Below are positions 52,546-62,631 of a DNA stretch of 64,000 nucleotides, piece by piece. The notes beneath the pieces were generated by a model. The model made no database searches and was not told where the DNA came from. It saw only the letters and a list, made by a program, of their open reading frames with translations. Made by a program: the position numbers and the translations under genes. Every line of letters begins with the position of its first letter. Within the stretch, counting starts at the first letter, position 1. Source of the DNA: an uncultured Pelagibacteraceae bacterium (GTDB taxonomy: Bacteria; Pseudomonadota; Alphaproteobacteria; Pelagibacterales; Pelagibacteraceae); contig CACBFJ010000001.1 of the NCBI GenBank assembly GCA_902538495.1, positions 115,534 through 179,533 of the forward strand. The letters run 5' to 3'.

Positions 52546-53469
52546 TTAAGCTATAGATCTAAATAATCTTTTATTTATTAATGAATGTGGAAGATTTCTC
52601 TCTTGAATTTCAATTATTGAAAAATTATCTTTATTTTCAAATACTTTTTTGAGTAGTTGATTAGTCATAAAATGTCCACCTTGAGAACATGTTATGCTTG
52701 CTACCATTCTATAACCAGATGTATATAAGTCCCCTACACAATCAAGGATCTTATGATTAACAAATTCTAAAGAATTTCTTAAGCCATCTTTATTTAAGAC
52801 TTTGTCATCTTTAACAACAATAGCATTATCTAAACTACCGCCTTTTGCAAGGCCGTTTTCTCTAATTTTTTCTACATCTTCGTATAAGCAAAAAGTTCTC
52901 GAATTAAAGATATCATTTAAATCATCTTCATAAATATTAATTTTATTTTTTTGCGTCCCAATAATGGGATTCTGATATTTTAATTCAAAATCAATTTCTA
53001 AACTTAATTTAGATGGTTCAATTGATATAAACTTTTCATTATCTCTGTAAGTTACCTTTTTGTTAATTTTAATAATTTTTATAGGTGCTTCACTTTTTTC
53101 TAATCCAGATAAGATTATCTTTTCTATAAATTCTTTAGCTGAACCATCTAAAATTGGCACCTCTTCATTATCAATCTCTATTAAAACATTATCCACACCT
53201 AGACCAAACAAAGCTCCCATTAAATGTTCTATAGTAGAAACTTTAACACCATATTCATTAGAAATAGTGGTGTTAAGAACTGTATTATTAACATTAGAAA
53301 AATTTGGGAGAACAATATTATTTGTTTTCAGATCAATTCTTTTAAAAATTATTCCTGAGTTTGGTTCAGACGGTTTTAAAGAGATATTTGAATTCTTTCC
53401 ACTGTGTAAACCAACACCACTAAAATTTACAGGATTTTTAATAGTTTTTTGTGTAAGTAACTTCATCAA
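52546..53469 (-). CDS. lpxC: UDP-3-O-acyl-N-acetylglucosamine deacetylase
   Basis: GVGLHSGKNSNISLKPS, VSTIEHLMGALFGLGVDNVLIEID, PILDGSA, NSLEFVNHKILDCVGDLY. Confidence 0.96.
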   Translation of the reverse strand: MMKLLTQKTIKNPVNFSGVGLHSGKNSNISLKPSEPNSGIIFKRIDLKTNNIVLPNFSNVNNTVLNTTISNEYGVKVSTIEHLMGALFGLGVDNVLIEIDNEEVPILDGSAKEFIEKIILSGLEKSEAPIKIIKINKKVTYRDNEKFISIEPSKLSLEIDFELKYQNPIIGTQKNKINIYEDDLNDIFNSRTFCLYEDVEKIRENGLAKGGSLDNAIVVKDDKVLNKDGLRNSLEFVNHKILDCVGDLYTSGYRMVASITCSQGGHFMTNQLLKKVFENKDNFSIIEIQERNLPHSLINKRLFRSIA

Positions 53470-53528
53470 ATACTTTTATTATTTAGATGAAATAATTTGA
53501 ATACAACAAATGTTACTGGAAAATACGA

Positions 53529-54233
53529 TTATCTGAATAGATCAAAAAATTTTTCAAAAAAACCCTTATTTTTTGATATTTTGTTAACTAACTTAACCTC
53601 ATTTTTATTATATCCTCCAATAATTTTACTTGTCATCTCAAAAAAATCAATATCGCTATCACTCACATATTTACCAATATAACTTGCACTCAATATTTGA
53701 TTTACTGAGATTTGAAATTTTTTTAACGTTTTTTCAACATGTTTAACTAGTTCATCGGGTAGACAAATAAAACTTATGTCCAAAGAAAAATTTTTACATT
53801 TTTGATTAGGTGGTAACTCTGTAAAATGAACATTATCAATAAGATAATTATCAATTAAAATGTGAATTATTCTCATATTCTGAATAGTTTTTTCACATTG
53901 GTACTTCGCACTTTTTATTAAATATAGAATTATATTGGAATTAATATTTTCATTATGATTATGCTTTTTCATGGAGATCTGTAAATTGAAAAAATCTCTT
54001 GTTTCTATTATTACATTAATTTTTTCAATGAAATTTCCTAAAATTTTTTCGATTTTAAAAATATTTTCATTAAGAAAAGAATCTAATTTATCAAAGTTTA
54101 GTTGAATGGAATCATTTTCAAAGAAAAATTCATCTTTAAATATTAGCTTAAAGTCAGTTTTGTGGTAAACAGATAATATTATTTTTTCTGGGCTAAAAAA
54201 TAAAAAAACTTCAAAGTTTAAATCATTTTCCAT
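53529..54233 (-). CDS. ftsA: Miniature FtsA-like protein lacking apparent ATPase lobe
   Basis: Directly downstream of ftsQ and upstream of lpxC. FSLDISFICLPDELVKHVEKTLKKFQISVNQILSASYIGKY aligns by eye to the FtsA 1C/SHS2 region; C-terminal amphipathic GFFEKFFDLFR. 234 aa. Confidence 0.65.
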   Translation of the reverse strand: MENDLNFEVFLFFSPEKIILSVYHKTDFKLIFKDEFFFENDSIQLNFDKLDSFLNENIFKIEKILGNFIEKINVIIETRDFFNLQISMKKHNHNENINSNIILYLIKSAKYQCEKTIQNMRIIHILIDNYLIDNVHFTELPPNQKCKNFSLDISFICLPDELVKHVEKTLKKFQISVNQILSASYIGKYVSDSDIDFFEMTSKIIGGYNKNEVKLVNKISKNKGFFEKFFDLFR

Positions 54234-54897
54234 TAATTATAACCTGTTTGTCTTGACGAAGATCTAAAATCTTAATATTTTTGAATTTGTTATTACTAAT
54301 TAAATCTAATGCTAAATTTAGTGAGTCTTGTAAATTTTGTTTAGGTAGTTTAATAAAAATATTATCATTAGTTTCTATATCCCATCTACCTGATTTAAAG
54401 AAATATAAGTTTTTAATTTCTAATAATTCAAAATTTGATTTTTTTATAGACTCTATCAAATTAAAAAAAGAGTCTTTATTATAATCTCCAAAAATATTTG
54501 GTAGATTGTAATTTTTATTAACAGTCTGAATTAATTTCCCGTTTGAACCCAATACAAAAGATTTTCCATCTTTAAATACATTTGCTAAAAATTTTGTTTT
54601 GTTAATTCTAATTTCTATTGATGAAGGATACTTCTTGAATACAGTATAATTTTCAATTGATTTGTTAGCTTCTAACTTTTTTATAAGATTAAATTTATTT
54701 AAAAAAAAAATATTTTTTAGATTAAGTAATTCAAGATTATTTAATAGATCTTTTTTTTCTTCTCCTTCTAATCCTTTTATCATAATATTATCTATATTTT
54801 TTAATTTAATTTCGGATAAAAATTTATTATTAAGGGTGCTTAAAAAAATAATGAAAAAAATATATAACAATATTTTTTTACTTAATCTTAATTGCAT
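54223..54897 (-). CDS. ftsQ: Cell division protein FtsQ (divergent, POTRA-type)
   Basis: N-terminal TM, POTRA-like region, FtsQ-like segment NYTVFKKYPSSIEIRINKTKFLANVFKDGKSFVLGSNGKLI; between ddl and ftsA. Confidence 0.8.
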   Translation of the reverse strand: MQLRLSKKILLYIFFIIFLSTLNNKFLSEIKLKNIDNIMIKGLEGEEKKDLLNNLELLNLKNIFFLNKFNLIKKLEANKSIENYTVFKKYPSSIEIRINKTKFLANVFKDGKSFVLGSNGKLIQTVNKNYNLPNIFGDYNKDSFFNLIESIKKSNFELLEIKNLYFFKSGRWDIETNDNIFIKLPKQNLQDSLNLALDLISNNKFKNIKILDLRQDKQVIINGK

Positions 54898-55792
54898 TTT
54901 TTAAAATTAACTCAATTAATTTTATAAAACTGATTTTTTTAAATGCAGCTATTTCAGGTACTAAAGAAAGTTTTGTCATCCCTGGCTGAGTGTTAATTTC
55001 CAAAAGATAAAACTTGTTTCTAAAAAATTTAAAATCTGATCTAGTGACACCGCTGCAATTTAATATTTTGTGAGCCTTTAAAGCTATATTCATTAATTTA
55101 TTATATTCATCCTTAGTTAATTCAACAGGAATCATATGCTTAGTTTTTGCCTTTGGATTATATTTAGCTTGATAGTCATAAAATTTTCTCTTTGGCTTTA
55201 ATTCAATAGCTCCAAGCTTATTTGATCCAATTATAGCTGCTTGGATTTCACGACCAGGAATAAATTCCTCAATAATAATTCTTTTATATTCTTTTAATAA
55301 ATTTAATTTTTTATAAATATTTGACTTATGGCATATAAAAACATTAACACTCGACCCCTCATTTATTGGTTTGATAACAACGGGAAATTTAATTTTTCTG
55401 TCGATTTTCTTAATTAAATTAGTTTTAGATAAGTTAAACGAATAACAAAAATGTTTTGGTGTTAGTATATTATTTTTTTTAAAAATTTTTTTAGATATCT
55501 CTTTATCCATAGCTAAAGCTGATGAGATTACCCCTGAGTGAGTATATGGTATTCTGATACTTTCTAAAATTGTCTGAATATACCCATCCTCACCGAATTG
55601 GCCATGCAATGCATTAAAAATAATTTTTGGTCTAAAAGATTTAATTGTTTTAAAGAGTTTGTAATTCGGTTCAGTAATTTTTACCTGATAATTATTTTTT
55701 TTTAGTTCCTTTGCTACTTGCATTCCAGTATCGAGACTAATTGCTCTTTCTTTCGAAATACCTCCGGAAATAATTAATATTTTTTTTTTCAA
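54878..55792 (-). CDS. ddl: D-alanine--D-alanine ligase
   Basis: GGISKERAISLDTG, FNALHGQFGEDGYIQTILE, SALAMDKEISKKIF, LEINTQPGMTKLSLVPEIA. Confidence 0.95.
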   Translation of the reverse strand: MKKKILIISGGISKERAISLDTGMQVAKELKKNNYQVKITEPNYKLFKTIKSFRPKIIFNALHGQFGEDGYIQTILESIRIPYTHSGVISSALAMDKEISKKIFKKNNILTPKHFCYSFNLSKTNLIKKIDRKIKFPVVIKPINEGSSVNVFICHKSNIYKKLNLLKEYKRIIIEEFIPGREIQAAIIGSNKLGAIELKPKRKFYDYQAKYNPKAKTKHMIPVELTKDEYNKLMNIALKAHKILNCSGVTRSDFKFFRNKFYLLEINTQPGMTKLSLVPEIAAFKKISFIKLIELILKNAIKIK

Positions 55793-55793
55793 G

Positions 55794-56702
55794 TTACTCC
55801 AATATTTTAATTTCTTTTTCTAAACTAATTCCAGTTTTTTTTAAAACTTTTTCAGAAACGTAATCTATTAATTTCTTCATATCTTGAAATTTCGCATTAC
55901 CTTTATTTACAAAAAAGTTACAATGTTTTTCTGAAATACAAGCATCACCAAATGATTGATTAAGCGGTACAGAGTCTTTTATAAGCTCCCAAACTTTTTT
56001 ATCAGTTTGAGATATTGGATTTTTAAATGTACTCCCGCTTGTTTTAATTCTCGTGGGTTGATTTTTTTCTTTTTTAGATTTTAGTTTATTTGTTGTGGCC
56101 TCAATTTCTTTTTGGTTTGACTTGACTCCTTTAAAAGAAGCGCTCAAAAAAATGTAATCTTCAGGTATATTGTTTTTTCTGTATTCAAATTCTATTTCTT
56201 TTGAAGGTATTGTTACCACTTTGCCAAACTTGTCAATTGCCTGAATGGAGACCAGTATATCTTTAAACTCTTTACCGAAGCAACCTGCATTCATTGATAT
56301 ACCTCCCCCAACTGTACCTGGTATACATGATAGAAACTCGAAGCCACTCAAATGATTTTTAAAAGCAAAGTTAGACAAACTTTTATCTAGTACTGCGCTA
56401 CCTGCAATTATAATATCTTCACTATGTAATGTAATATTACTGAAACTTTTACCTAATTTAATGACTACCCCATCAAATAAATCATCTGTTATTAAAATAT
56501 TTGAACCTGCTCCAAGTATAAAAATTCTCTCTTGATTGTGAAGAATTTTTAGTAAATTTATTAGCTGAGTCAGATTATTTGCTTGAAAAAAAACTTTGGA
56601 TTTGCCGCCAATATTAAACCAATTTTTTTTTTTTAGATCATATTCGAAATGTAAATTTTCTCCAAAACTATATAGTAGTTTTTTAAGTTGATTTATTTTC
56701 AT
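55794..56702 (-). CDS. murB: UDP-N-acetylmuramate dehydrogenase
   Basis: NWFNIGGKSKVFFQANN, ILGAGSNILITD, CIPGTVGGGISMNAGCFG, SGSTFKNP. Confidence 0.95.
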   Translation of the reverse strand: MKINQLKKLLYSFGENLHFEYDLKKKNWFNIGGKSKVFFQANNLTQLINLLKILHNQERIFILGAGSNILITDDLFDGVVIKLGKSFSNITLHSEDIIIAGSAVLDKSLSNFAFKNHLSGFEFLSCIPGTVGGGISMNAGCFGKEFKDILVSIQAIDKFGKVVTIPSKEIEFEYRKNNIPEDYIFLSASFKGVKSNQKEIEATTNKLKSKKEKNQPTRIKTSGSTFKNPISQTDKKVWELIKDSVPLNQSFGDACISEKHCNFFVNKGNAKFQDMKKLIDYVSEKVLKKTGISLEKEIKILE

Positions 56703-58096
56703 TTCATTAACTTAGGAAGTTCTCTCATCCAATTTGAAATAGTTCCAGCACCCATACCAATTACTATTTTTTTTCCATAAATATTTTTTTTAATAAATTT
56801 TGCCAGTTGGAGATTATCTTTTATTAAAAATAGTCTTACTTTGGAATTTTTTATAATTTCTTTTGCAAATTTCAAATAACTGAAGCCTAATTTAATTTTT
56901 TCACCTGCTGAATAGACAGGACACAGTATAACTGTATCTGCATTTTTAAATGAAAATGAAAATTCTTTCCGAAGGTCTCTTAATCTTGAAATTCGATGAG
57001 GTTGAAATACACATACTTTTTCATAATTTTTATAAACTTTTTTAACTCCATCCAAAGTCATTTTAATTTCAGTCGGATGATGTGCATAATCATCGTAAAA
57101 ATTTACACCATTTAATGAAAATATCTTATTAAATCTTCTTTGAACACCATTAAATCTAAATAAACCATTTTTGATATCATTAGTCGTAATGCCAACTGTT
57201 ATAGCCACAGCTGCAGCTGCGACAGAGTTTCTTATATTGTGTATACCTATAAGTGGAATTTTAATATTTTTAATTATTTGTTTTTTTTTATTAGGTAAAC
57301 TTACTATTAAATCAAATTGAGTTATATCTTTTTTTTGAATTATGTTCTTTATTAAAAAATTTGAATATTTATTTTTGCCGTAAGTATAAAAATTTTTACT
57401 TTCAATATTTTTGATAAGTTCTTTATTGATTTTATCATCGATACAAATAAAAGATTTTCCAAATGATGGAACCTTTTTAATGAATTCACTAAAATATTTT
57501 TTTAAGTCATTAATAGTTTTGTAAAAATCCATATGTTCTCTGTCTATGTTGGTTATAATTGAATATGTAGAAGGAATATGTACAAAGCTACCATCTGACT
57601 CGTCAGCTTCCAAAATTGACCAATCACTTTTACCTAATTTCGCAGAGCTTTTTAGTGAGTTAATAACACCACCATTAATTATTGTTGGGTCTAACTTAGT
57701 TTTTTGAAAAATTGAGGCTATAAGTGAAGTGGTTGTAGTTTTACCATGGGATCCAGCCACCACTATATTTTTTGTTAAGGAAACAATATGTGCCAACATT
57801 CTTCCTCTTTTGATTATTGGTAAATTTTTTCTTTTTGCCTCGAGTAATTCTGGATTATTTTTTTTAATAGCTGAGGAAACAACAACGATTGTAGCATTTT
57901 TTATGTTGTGTTTTTTATGGCCTATAAAAACTTTTACTTTTTCTTTTTTTAATCTTTCTATATTTTTATTTAAAGTTATATCACTTCCTTGAACTTTAAA
58001 TTCTTTTCCTTTCATAATAAGGGATAAACCACTCATTCCTATTCCACCTATTCCAATGAAGTGAATGATTTCGTTTTTTGCAAGCTCAATTTTCAT
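56699..58096 (-). CDS. murC: UDP-N-acetylmuramate--L-alanine ligase
   Basis: IHFIGIGGIGMSGLSLIM, VVAGSHGKTTTTSLI, EADESDGSF, YDDYAHHPTEI. Confidence 0.96.
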   Translation of the reverse strand: MKIELAKNEIIHFIGIGGIGMSGLSLIMKGKEFKVQGSDITLNKNIERLKKEKVKVFIGHKKHNIKNATIVVVSSAIKKNNPELLEAKRKNLPIIKRGRMLAHIVSLTKNIVVAGSHGKTTTTSLIASIFQKTKLDPTIINGGVINSLKSSAKLGKSDWSILEADESDGSFVHIPSTYSIITNIDREHMDFYKTINDLKKYFSEFIKKVPSFGKSFICIDDKINKELIKNIESKNFYTYGKNKYSNFLIKNIIQKKDITQFDLIVSLPNKKKQIIKNIKIPLIGIHNIRNSVAAAAVAITVGITTNDIKNGLFRFNGVQRRFNKIFSLNGVNFYDDYAHHPTEIKMTLDGVKKVYKNYEKVCVFQPHRISRLRDLRKEFSFSFKNADTVILCPVYSAGEKIKLGFSYLKFAKEIIKNSKVRLFLIKDNLQLAKFIKKNIYGKKIVIGMGAGTISNWMRELPKLMK

Positions 58097-59156
58097 TTAA
58101 AACATTTAATATTTTTTGATTAACATTTATCCAAGTATTTTGAAAATTTAAATTACTTAAACTTTGTATCTTTTTATTAATATTTGATTTATTTGATAAA
58201 ATTTCTTCCATCAGTTGCTCTATTTTTTCCTCAAAATGGCCTTGGTCTAAAATCCAACAGGCATTATTTTCTATATAAAAATTTGCATTTTCAAATTGAT
58301 GATTGTCTTTAGAATTTGGCAATGGCACTGCTATAAACGGCACATTAAGAATTGATAATTCAGCCAAGGTTGTTGCCCCCGCTCTTGTTATACAAAGATC
58401 AGCACTGTCAACTTTATCTACAAAATTTTTATCATAACTAAAAATATCATTCTCGACATTGTTTTTAGAATAAAATTCTTTGAGTAAAGAAATATTGTTT
58501 AGATGTGTTTGCTGAATAACTTTTATGGAAAATTTTTTTGATATATTGAGAATTGATTTCTTTAGATTTTTATCAAATATACTCGCTCCCTGGCTCCCTC
58601 CGACAATTAATAAACAAAATTTATCATAATTAATTTTACGAGTTTTTTTTTTGTAGAATTCTTTTCTTACAAGCGGATATGTAATAACCTTCTTATTTAG
58701 GTATTTTTCAGGAAAATTTTTTATTTGTTTCGTATAGCAGAAAATTTTTTTGCACAAACTTAAATAAAATCTATTGGCTTTTCCCAATACTAAATTTGGT
58801 TCAAGCAGATAAATTTTCAAATTTAAAAATTTTCCTGCTAGAATTATCGGTAATGACATATAACCGCCTGTTGAAAATAATAAATTTATTTTTTCCTTTT
58901 TAAGAAAAAGAATAGATTTTATTGTCAAAAATAAAATCTTAAAAAAATTTAAAGGTAATGATAATAAATTCAACTTTGGAGCATCAATTAAAAATATTTT
59001 ATAAACATTTTTGTCTAAATATCTAAATCCTCTATTGTCTGTCGAAATTATAATATCGTTTTTTTCATAAAGATGGTCATGCAGAATAGTTGCAGGTATT
59101 ACATGACCACCTGAACCACCTGTAGAAATTAAAATTTTTTTTTTCACTTTAATCAA
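58086..59156 (-). CDS. murG: MurG glycosyltransferase (lipid II synthesis)
   Basis: ISTGGSGGHVIPATIL, STGGYMSLPIILAGK, VGGSQGASIFD, CITRAGATTLAELSILNVPFIAVPLP. Confidence 0.95.
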   Translation of the reverse strand: MIKVKKKILISTGGSGGHVIPATILHDHLYEKNDIIISTDNRGFRYLDKNVYKIFLIDAPKLNLLSLPLNFFKILFLTIKSILFLKKEKINLLFSTGGYMSLPIILAGKFLNLKIYLLEPNLVLGKANRFYLSLCKKIFCYTKQIKNFPEKYLNKKVITYPLVRKEFYKKKTRKINYDKFCLLIVGGSQGASIFDKNLKKSILNISKKFSIKVIQQTHLNNISLLKEFYSKNNVENDIFSYDKNFVDKVDSADLCITRAGATTLAELSILNVPFIAVPLPNSKDNHQFENANFYIENNACWILDQGHFEEKIEQLMEEILSNKSNINKKIQSLSNLNFQNTWINVNQKILNVLNEN

Positions 59157-60273
59157 TTTTTCTTTTTGTCAAATTAAGGATGATCCCTGAAAAAATAGAC
59201 ATTCCTACTATAGAGGAACCGCCATAGCTTATAAAAGGAAGTGTCATTCCTGTAGTGGGAAATAATCTTATATTTACTCCAACATGTATCATCACTTGCA
59301 TTAAGATTAAACTTATACAACCTACTAAGACTAGTTTTGATCTATCATCATTTTCTAAATTTACTTTTCTAAAAACTGTATGAATAAATACTAAAAACAA
59401 AAATAGAATTAAAATTATGGCAACAATTCCAAATTCTTCCGAAATGACAGAAATAATATAATCTGTATGTGCTTCAGGTACCCTATTCTTTAGAGTTCCC
59501 TCTCCTATGCCTTTTCCAAAAAAACCCCCACTTATTATTGACTCAATCGCTTTATCAGATTGAAAATTATGTGTTCCAGTATCTGAGTCAAAAAATGAAA
59601 TTATTCTACTTTTAACATAGCTAAATTTTGGAATAAATATTACTAAGTATGAAAATGATAAAATTAATATAAAAAAAAGAGTAATTAAGAAGATAAAATT
59701 TATTCCTGAAATAAAGATTAATATTGACCATGCGAAAAGAATTAATAGAGTTTGACCAATATCTGGTTGTAAAACAAGAAAAAATACAACTCCTAATGTT
59801 GCTAAAAAAGATAGAGAATATTTTAGATAAATATTAACAAGCATTTGACTACTTAAAAGTACACTTAAGAACACAATAAAAAAAGGTTTAACTAATTCAA
59901 TTGGCTGAAATCTTGGTAGTAGGTATAGGTCAATCCACCTTTTAGATCCTTTGACTTCAATACCAATTATAGGGACTAATATTAAAAGTAATACCGATAA
60001 ACCAAAACAAACTGTAGAAATTTTAAAAAGATTTTCTTGATCCATGGATGAGAAAATAAAAATGAAAAAAACTCCTAAACACAAAAAAATTAAATGTTTA
60101 AAGAAAAAAAGATAATCGTTTGTATTCAATTTATCAGATGCAATTAACGATGTTGATACCAAAGAGAAAAATAAACCCACTAAAAATAACAAAACTATGA
60201 GTGTGAGTATAAATTTATCAATATTTTTCCACCATCTATAATAAAGTTTTTGAAATGATATAATCTTATACAT
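59149..60273 (-). CDS. ftsW: FtsW SEDS-family peptidoglycan polymerase
   Basis: Polytopic; KGSKRWIDLYLLPRFQPIELVKPFFIVFLS, LQPDIGQTLLI, PEAHTDYIISVISEEFG, GMTLPFISYGGSSI. Confidence 0.95.
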   Translation of the reverse strand: MYKIISFQKLYYRWWKNIDKFILTLIVLLFLVGLFFSLVSTSLIASDKLNTNDYLFFFKHLIFLCLGVFFIFIFSSMDQENLFKISTVCFGLSVLLLILVPIIGIEVKGSKRWIDLYLLPRFQPIELVKPFFIVFLSVLLSSQMLVNIYLKYSLSFLATLGVVFFLVLQPDIGQTLLILFAWSILIFISGINFIFLITLFFILILSFSYLVIFIPKFSYVKSRIISFFDSDTGTHNFQSDKAIESIISGGFFGKGIGEGTLKNRVPEAHTDYIISVISEEFGIVAIILILFLFLVFIHTVFRKVNLENDDRSKLVLVGCISLILMQVMIHVGVNIRLFPTTGMTLPFISYGGSSIVGMSIFSGIILNLTKRKID

Positions 60274-61603
60274 TCAAATATTTTTTTATAAGTTTATTAA
60301 AATAACTTCCTCTATCCTCAAAATTCTTAAAACTATCGAAAGAAGCAGCTGAAGGGCTAAAAATTATAATTTTTTTTGGAAAATTTTTTTTATTAATGAT
60401 TGAAAATATTCTTTTTAAAGCATGATTTAAATTATCAAAATTATTATACCAGACTTTCCCCTTTAGTTGATTGCTAAAAAACTTTTTGTTTTTTCCATAG
60501 ATAAATGCTTTAATATTATGATAATATTTTTTTTGTAACTTAAATTTATCACCTTTTTTAGGTATTCCACCCAACAGCCAGTAAATATTCAATTTATTTT
60601 TTAAAATGGGTATTGACGATGAAAAAGATGTGGATTTAGAATCATTAATTATAGTAAGGTAAGAATTTTTATATATTATTTGTTGACGATATTTTAATCC
60701 CCTAAATCTTTTTAAAGTTTCAAAAACAATTTTTTTTTTCAATCTTAATTTATTTGAAATTGCCATTATAAACGATAAATTTTCCATATTCGCATCGTTT
60801 AAGAAATATTCATTTTTTATTTTTTCTTTTATATAATTTTCTGGATGTTTATTAACTCTTAATATTTTTCTTTTTATATTTTGTTTTTTTAACTCTTTAG
60901 TTGTTAATAAATCCTTTTTGTTAATAAAACCAAGATAATTTTTCGAATTATTATTTAAGATTTTAAACTTAGCTTTTACATAATTATTAATAGTTTTGTG
61001 TCTCTCCAGATGATCTGGCGATATATTTAATATAGCTGCATACTTAGATTGAAAAATTCGGCTATATTCAAGCTGATAAGATGAAGCCTCTATAACAAAA
61101 ATGGTTTTAGATTTAATGTTCTTTACAGATAATATTGGTCTTCCAATATTTCCAACCAATTTCACGTCGTATTTATGTTTTGATAATATTTCATATAAGA
61201 GTTGGCAAGTCGTGGATTTCCCATTCGTTCCTGTAATCGAAATACAATCATTTTTGTAAAAAGAGTAAAAAACATCTAAATCAGTGTGAATTTTTTCTAA
61301 ATTTTTTTTTAAATAATTTGTCAATTTACATTTATTTAGATCAATTCCAGGACTGATTATAATGAAATCAAATTGATTTTTTAAAACAAATTTCTGACTA
61401 ATTGATTTTTTTAAATTTTTTTTGAAGTCATCGTATAAAAAAACATCACATTTATTTTTTAAAAATTTTAAAGTTGATAATCCACTTTTACCTGAACCAT
61501 AAATTAATATTTTTTTATTTAAAAAAATACTCAAATAGTTCTCCGTTATCTTAATTTGAGTGTTGCCAAACCAATCATAGCTAGAATTATTGAAATAATC
61601 CAA
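60266..61603 (-). CDS. murD: UDP-N-acetylmuramoyl-L-alanine--D-glutamate ligase
   Basis: IYGSGKSGLSTLKFL, ITGTNGKSTTCQLL, GNIGRPI, NISPDHLERH, NDSKSTS. True start is likely TTG at 61534 (MSIFLNKKILIYGSG), removing the overlap with mraY. Confidence 0.93.
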   Translation of the reverse strand: MDYFNNSSYDWFGNTQIKITENYLSIFLNKKILIYGSGKSGLSTLKFLKNKCDVFLYDDFKKNLKKSISQKFVLKNQFDFIIISPGIDLNKCKLTNYLKKNLEKIHTDLDVFYSFYKNDCISITGTNGKSTTCQLLYEILSKHKYDVKLVGNIGRPILSVKNIKSKTIFVIEASSYQLEYSRIFQSKYAAILNISPDHLERHKTINNYVKAKFKILNNNSKNYLGFINKKDLLTTKELKKQNIKRKILRVNKHPENYIKEKIKNEYFLNDANMENLSFIMAISNKLRLKKKIVFETLKRFRGLKYRQQIIYKNSYLTIINDSKSTSFSSSIPILKNKLNIYWLLGGIPKKGDKFKLQKKYYHNIKAFIYGKNKKFFSNQLKGKVWYNNFDNLNHALKRIFSIINKKNFPKKIIIFSPSAASFDSFKNFEDRGSYFNKLIKKYLNV

Positions 61604-62631
61604 AATCTAATAACAACTGTTGACTCTGGCCATCCTTTTTTTTCAAAATGATGATGAATTGGTGCCATCTTAAAAATTCTTTTACCTGTCAGCTTAAAAG
61701 AAATTACTTGAACCATTACTGATACAGCCTCCAAAACAAAAAGGCCTCCTGTTATAGCTAGTACAATCTCATGCTTAGTAATTATTCCAACAGCGCCCAG
61801 AGACCCTCCAAGAGATAAAGAACCTGTATCTCCCATAAAAATTTTAGCTGGTGGTGCATTAAACCATAAAAAACCAAGGCATGAACCTATTATAGCTCCA
61901 CAAAAAATTGAAACTTCTCCTGTACCTTCTATGTAAGGAATTTGCAGATAATCAGAAAATACTATATTTCCAGTAACATAACTTATAAAAGCAAAACAAG
62001 CAGCCACTAATATAACTGGCACTGTAGCTAATCCATCAAGACCATCTGTAAGATTTACAGCATTTGATGATCCAATAATTACGAAAACGGAAAAAGGGAT
62101 AAAAAACCATCCAAGATTTATTATAAGATTTTTAAAAAATGGAAAATATAGGTTGGACATATCTTGGTAATCAACAAAATAAACAAATAAACTTACTCCA
62201 ACAACTGCTAGTAAAATCTGTAAGATTATTTTTAATTTAGAAGAAATTCCAGAAGAGTTACTGTATTTAATCTTTTTAAAGTCATCAAAAGCTCCAAGCA
62301 ATCCAAAAGTAACCGCTATGTATATACAAAATAAAATATTTAAGTTCGATAAATCTGCCCAAAATAATACTGAAATTAATAAACCTAATAAAATGATTAC
62401 ACCACCCATTGTTGGTGTTCCTATTTTTTTAACAACATGATCTTCTGGACCATCGTCTCTAATAGGGTTAAAAATTTTTTGGTTAGAGAAAAATTTAATA
62501 AATGGACCTCCAATAATTAAAACGATCGCCAATGATGTAAATACAGATAGACCAGTCCTAAAAGTAAGATATTTAAAGACATTTAAAAAACCGAATGTAT
62601 CAACAAAATTTAATAAGAATTGGTATAACAT
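61546..62631 (-). CDS. mraY: Phospho-N-acetylmuramoyl-pentapeptide-transferase
   Basis: IGTPTMGGVII, GAFDDFKKI, NAVNLTDGLDGLA, FMGDTGSLSLGGSLG, APIHHHFEKKGWPE. Confidence 0.97.
   Translation of the reverse strand: MLYQFLLNFVDTFGFLNVFKYLTFRTGLSVFTSLAIVLIIGGPFIKFFSNQKIFNPIRDDGPEDHVVKKIGTPTMGGVIILLGLLISVLFWADLSNLNILFCIYIAVTFGLLGAFDDFKKIKYSNSSGISSKLKIILQILLAVVGVSLFVYFVDYQDMSNLYFPFFKNLIINLGWFFIPFSVFVIIGSSNAVNLTDGLDGLATVPVILVAACFAFISYVTGNIVFSDYLQIPYIEGTGEVSIFCGAIIGSCLGFLWFNAPPAKIFMGDTGSLSLGGSLGAVGIITKHEIVLAITGGLFVLEAVSVMVQVISFKLTGKRIFKMAPIHHHFEKKGWPESTVVIRFWIISIILAMIGLATLKLR

Noticed and set aside
53470-54233. Short FtsA explained by a frameshift
   Set aside because: Only 59 nt separate it from lpxC and the ORF ends in a plausible C-terminal amphipathic helix, so the missing lobe is not in another frame nearby.
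61546-61603. 58-nt murD/mraY coding overlap
   Set aside because: Likely an over-extended murD start; a TTG at 61534 gives MSIFLNKKILIYGSG, a normal MurD N-terminus.
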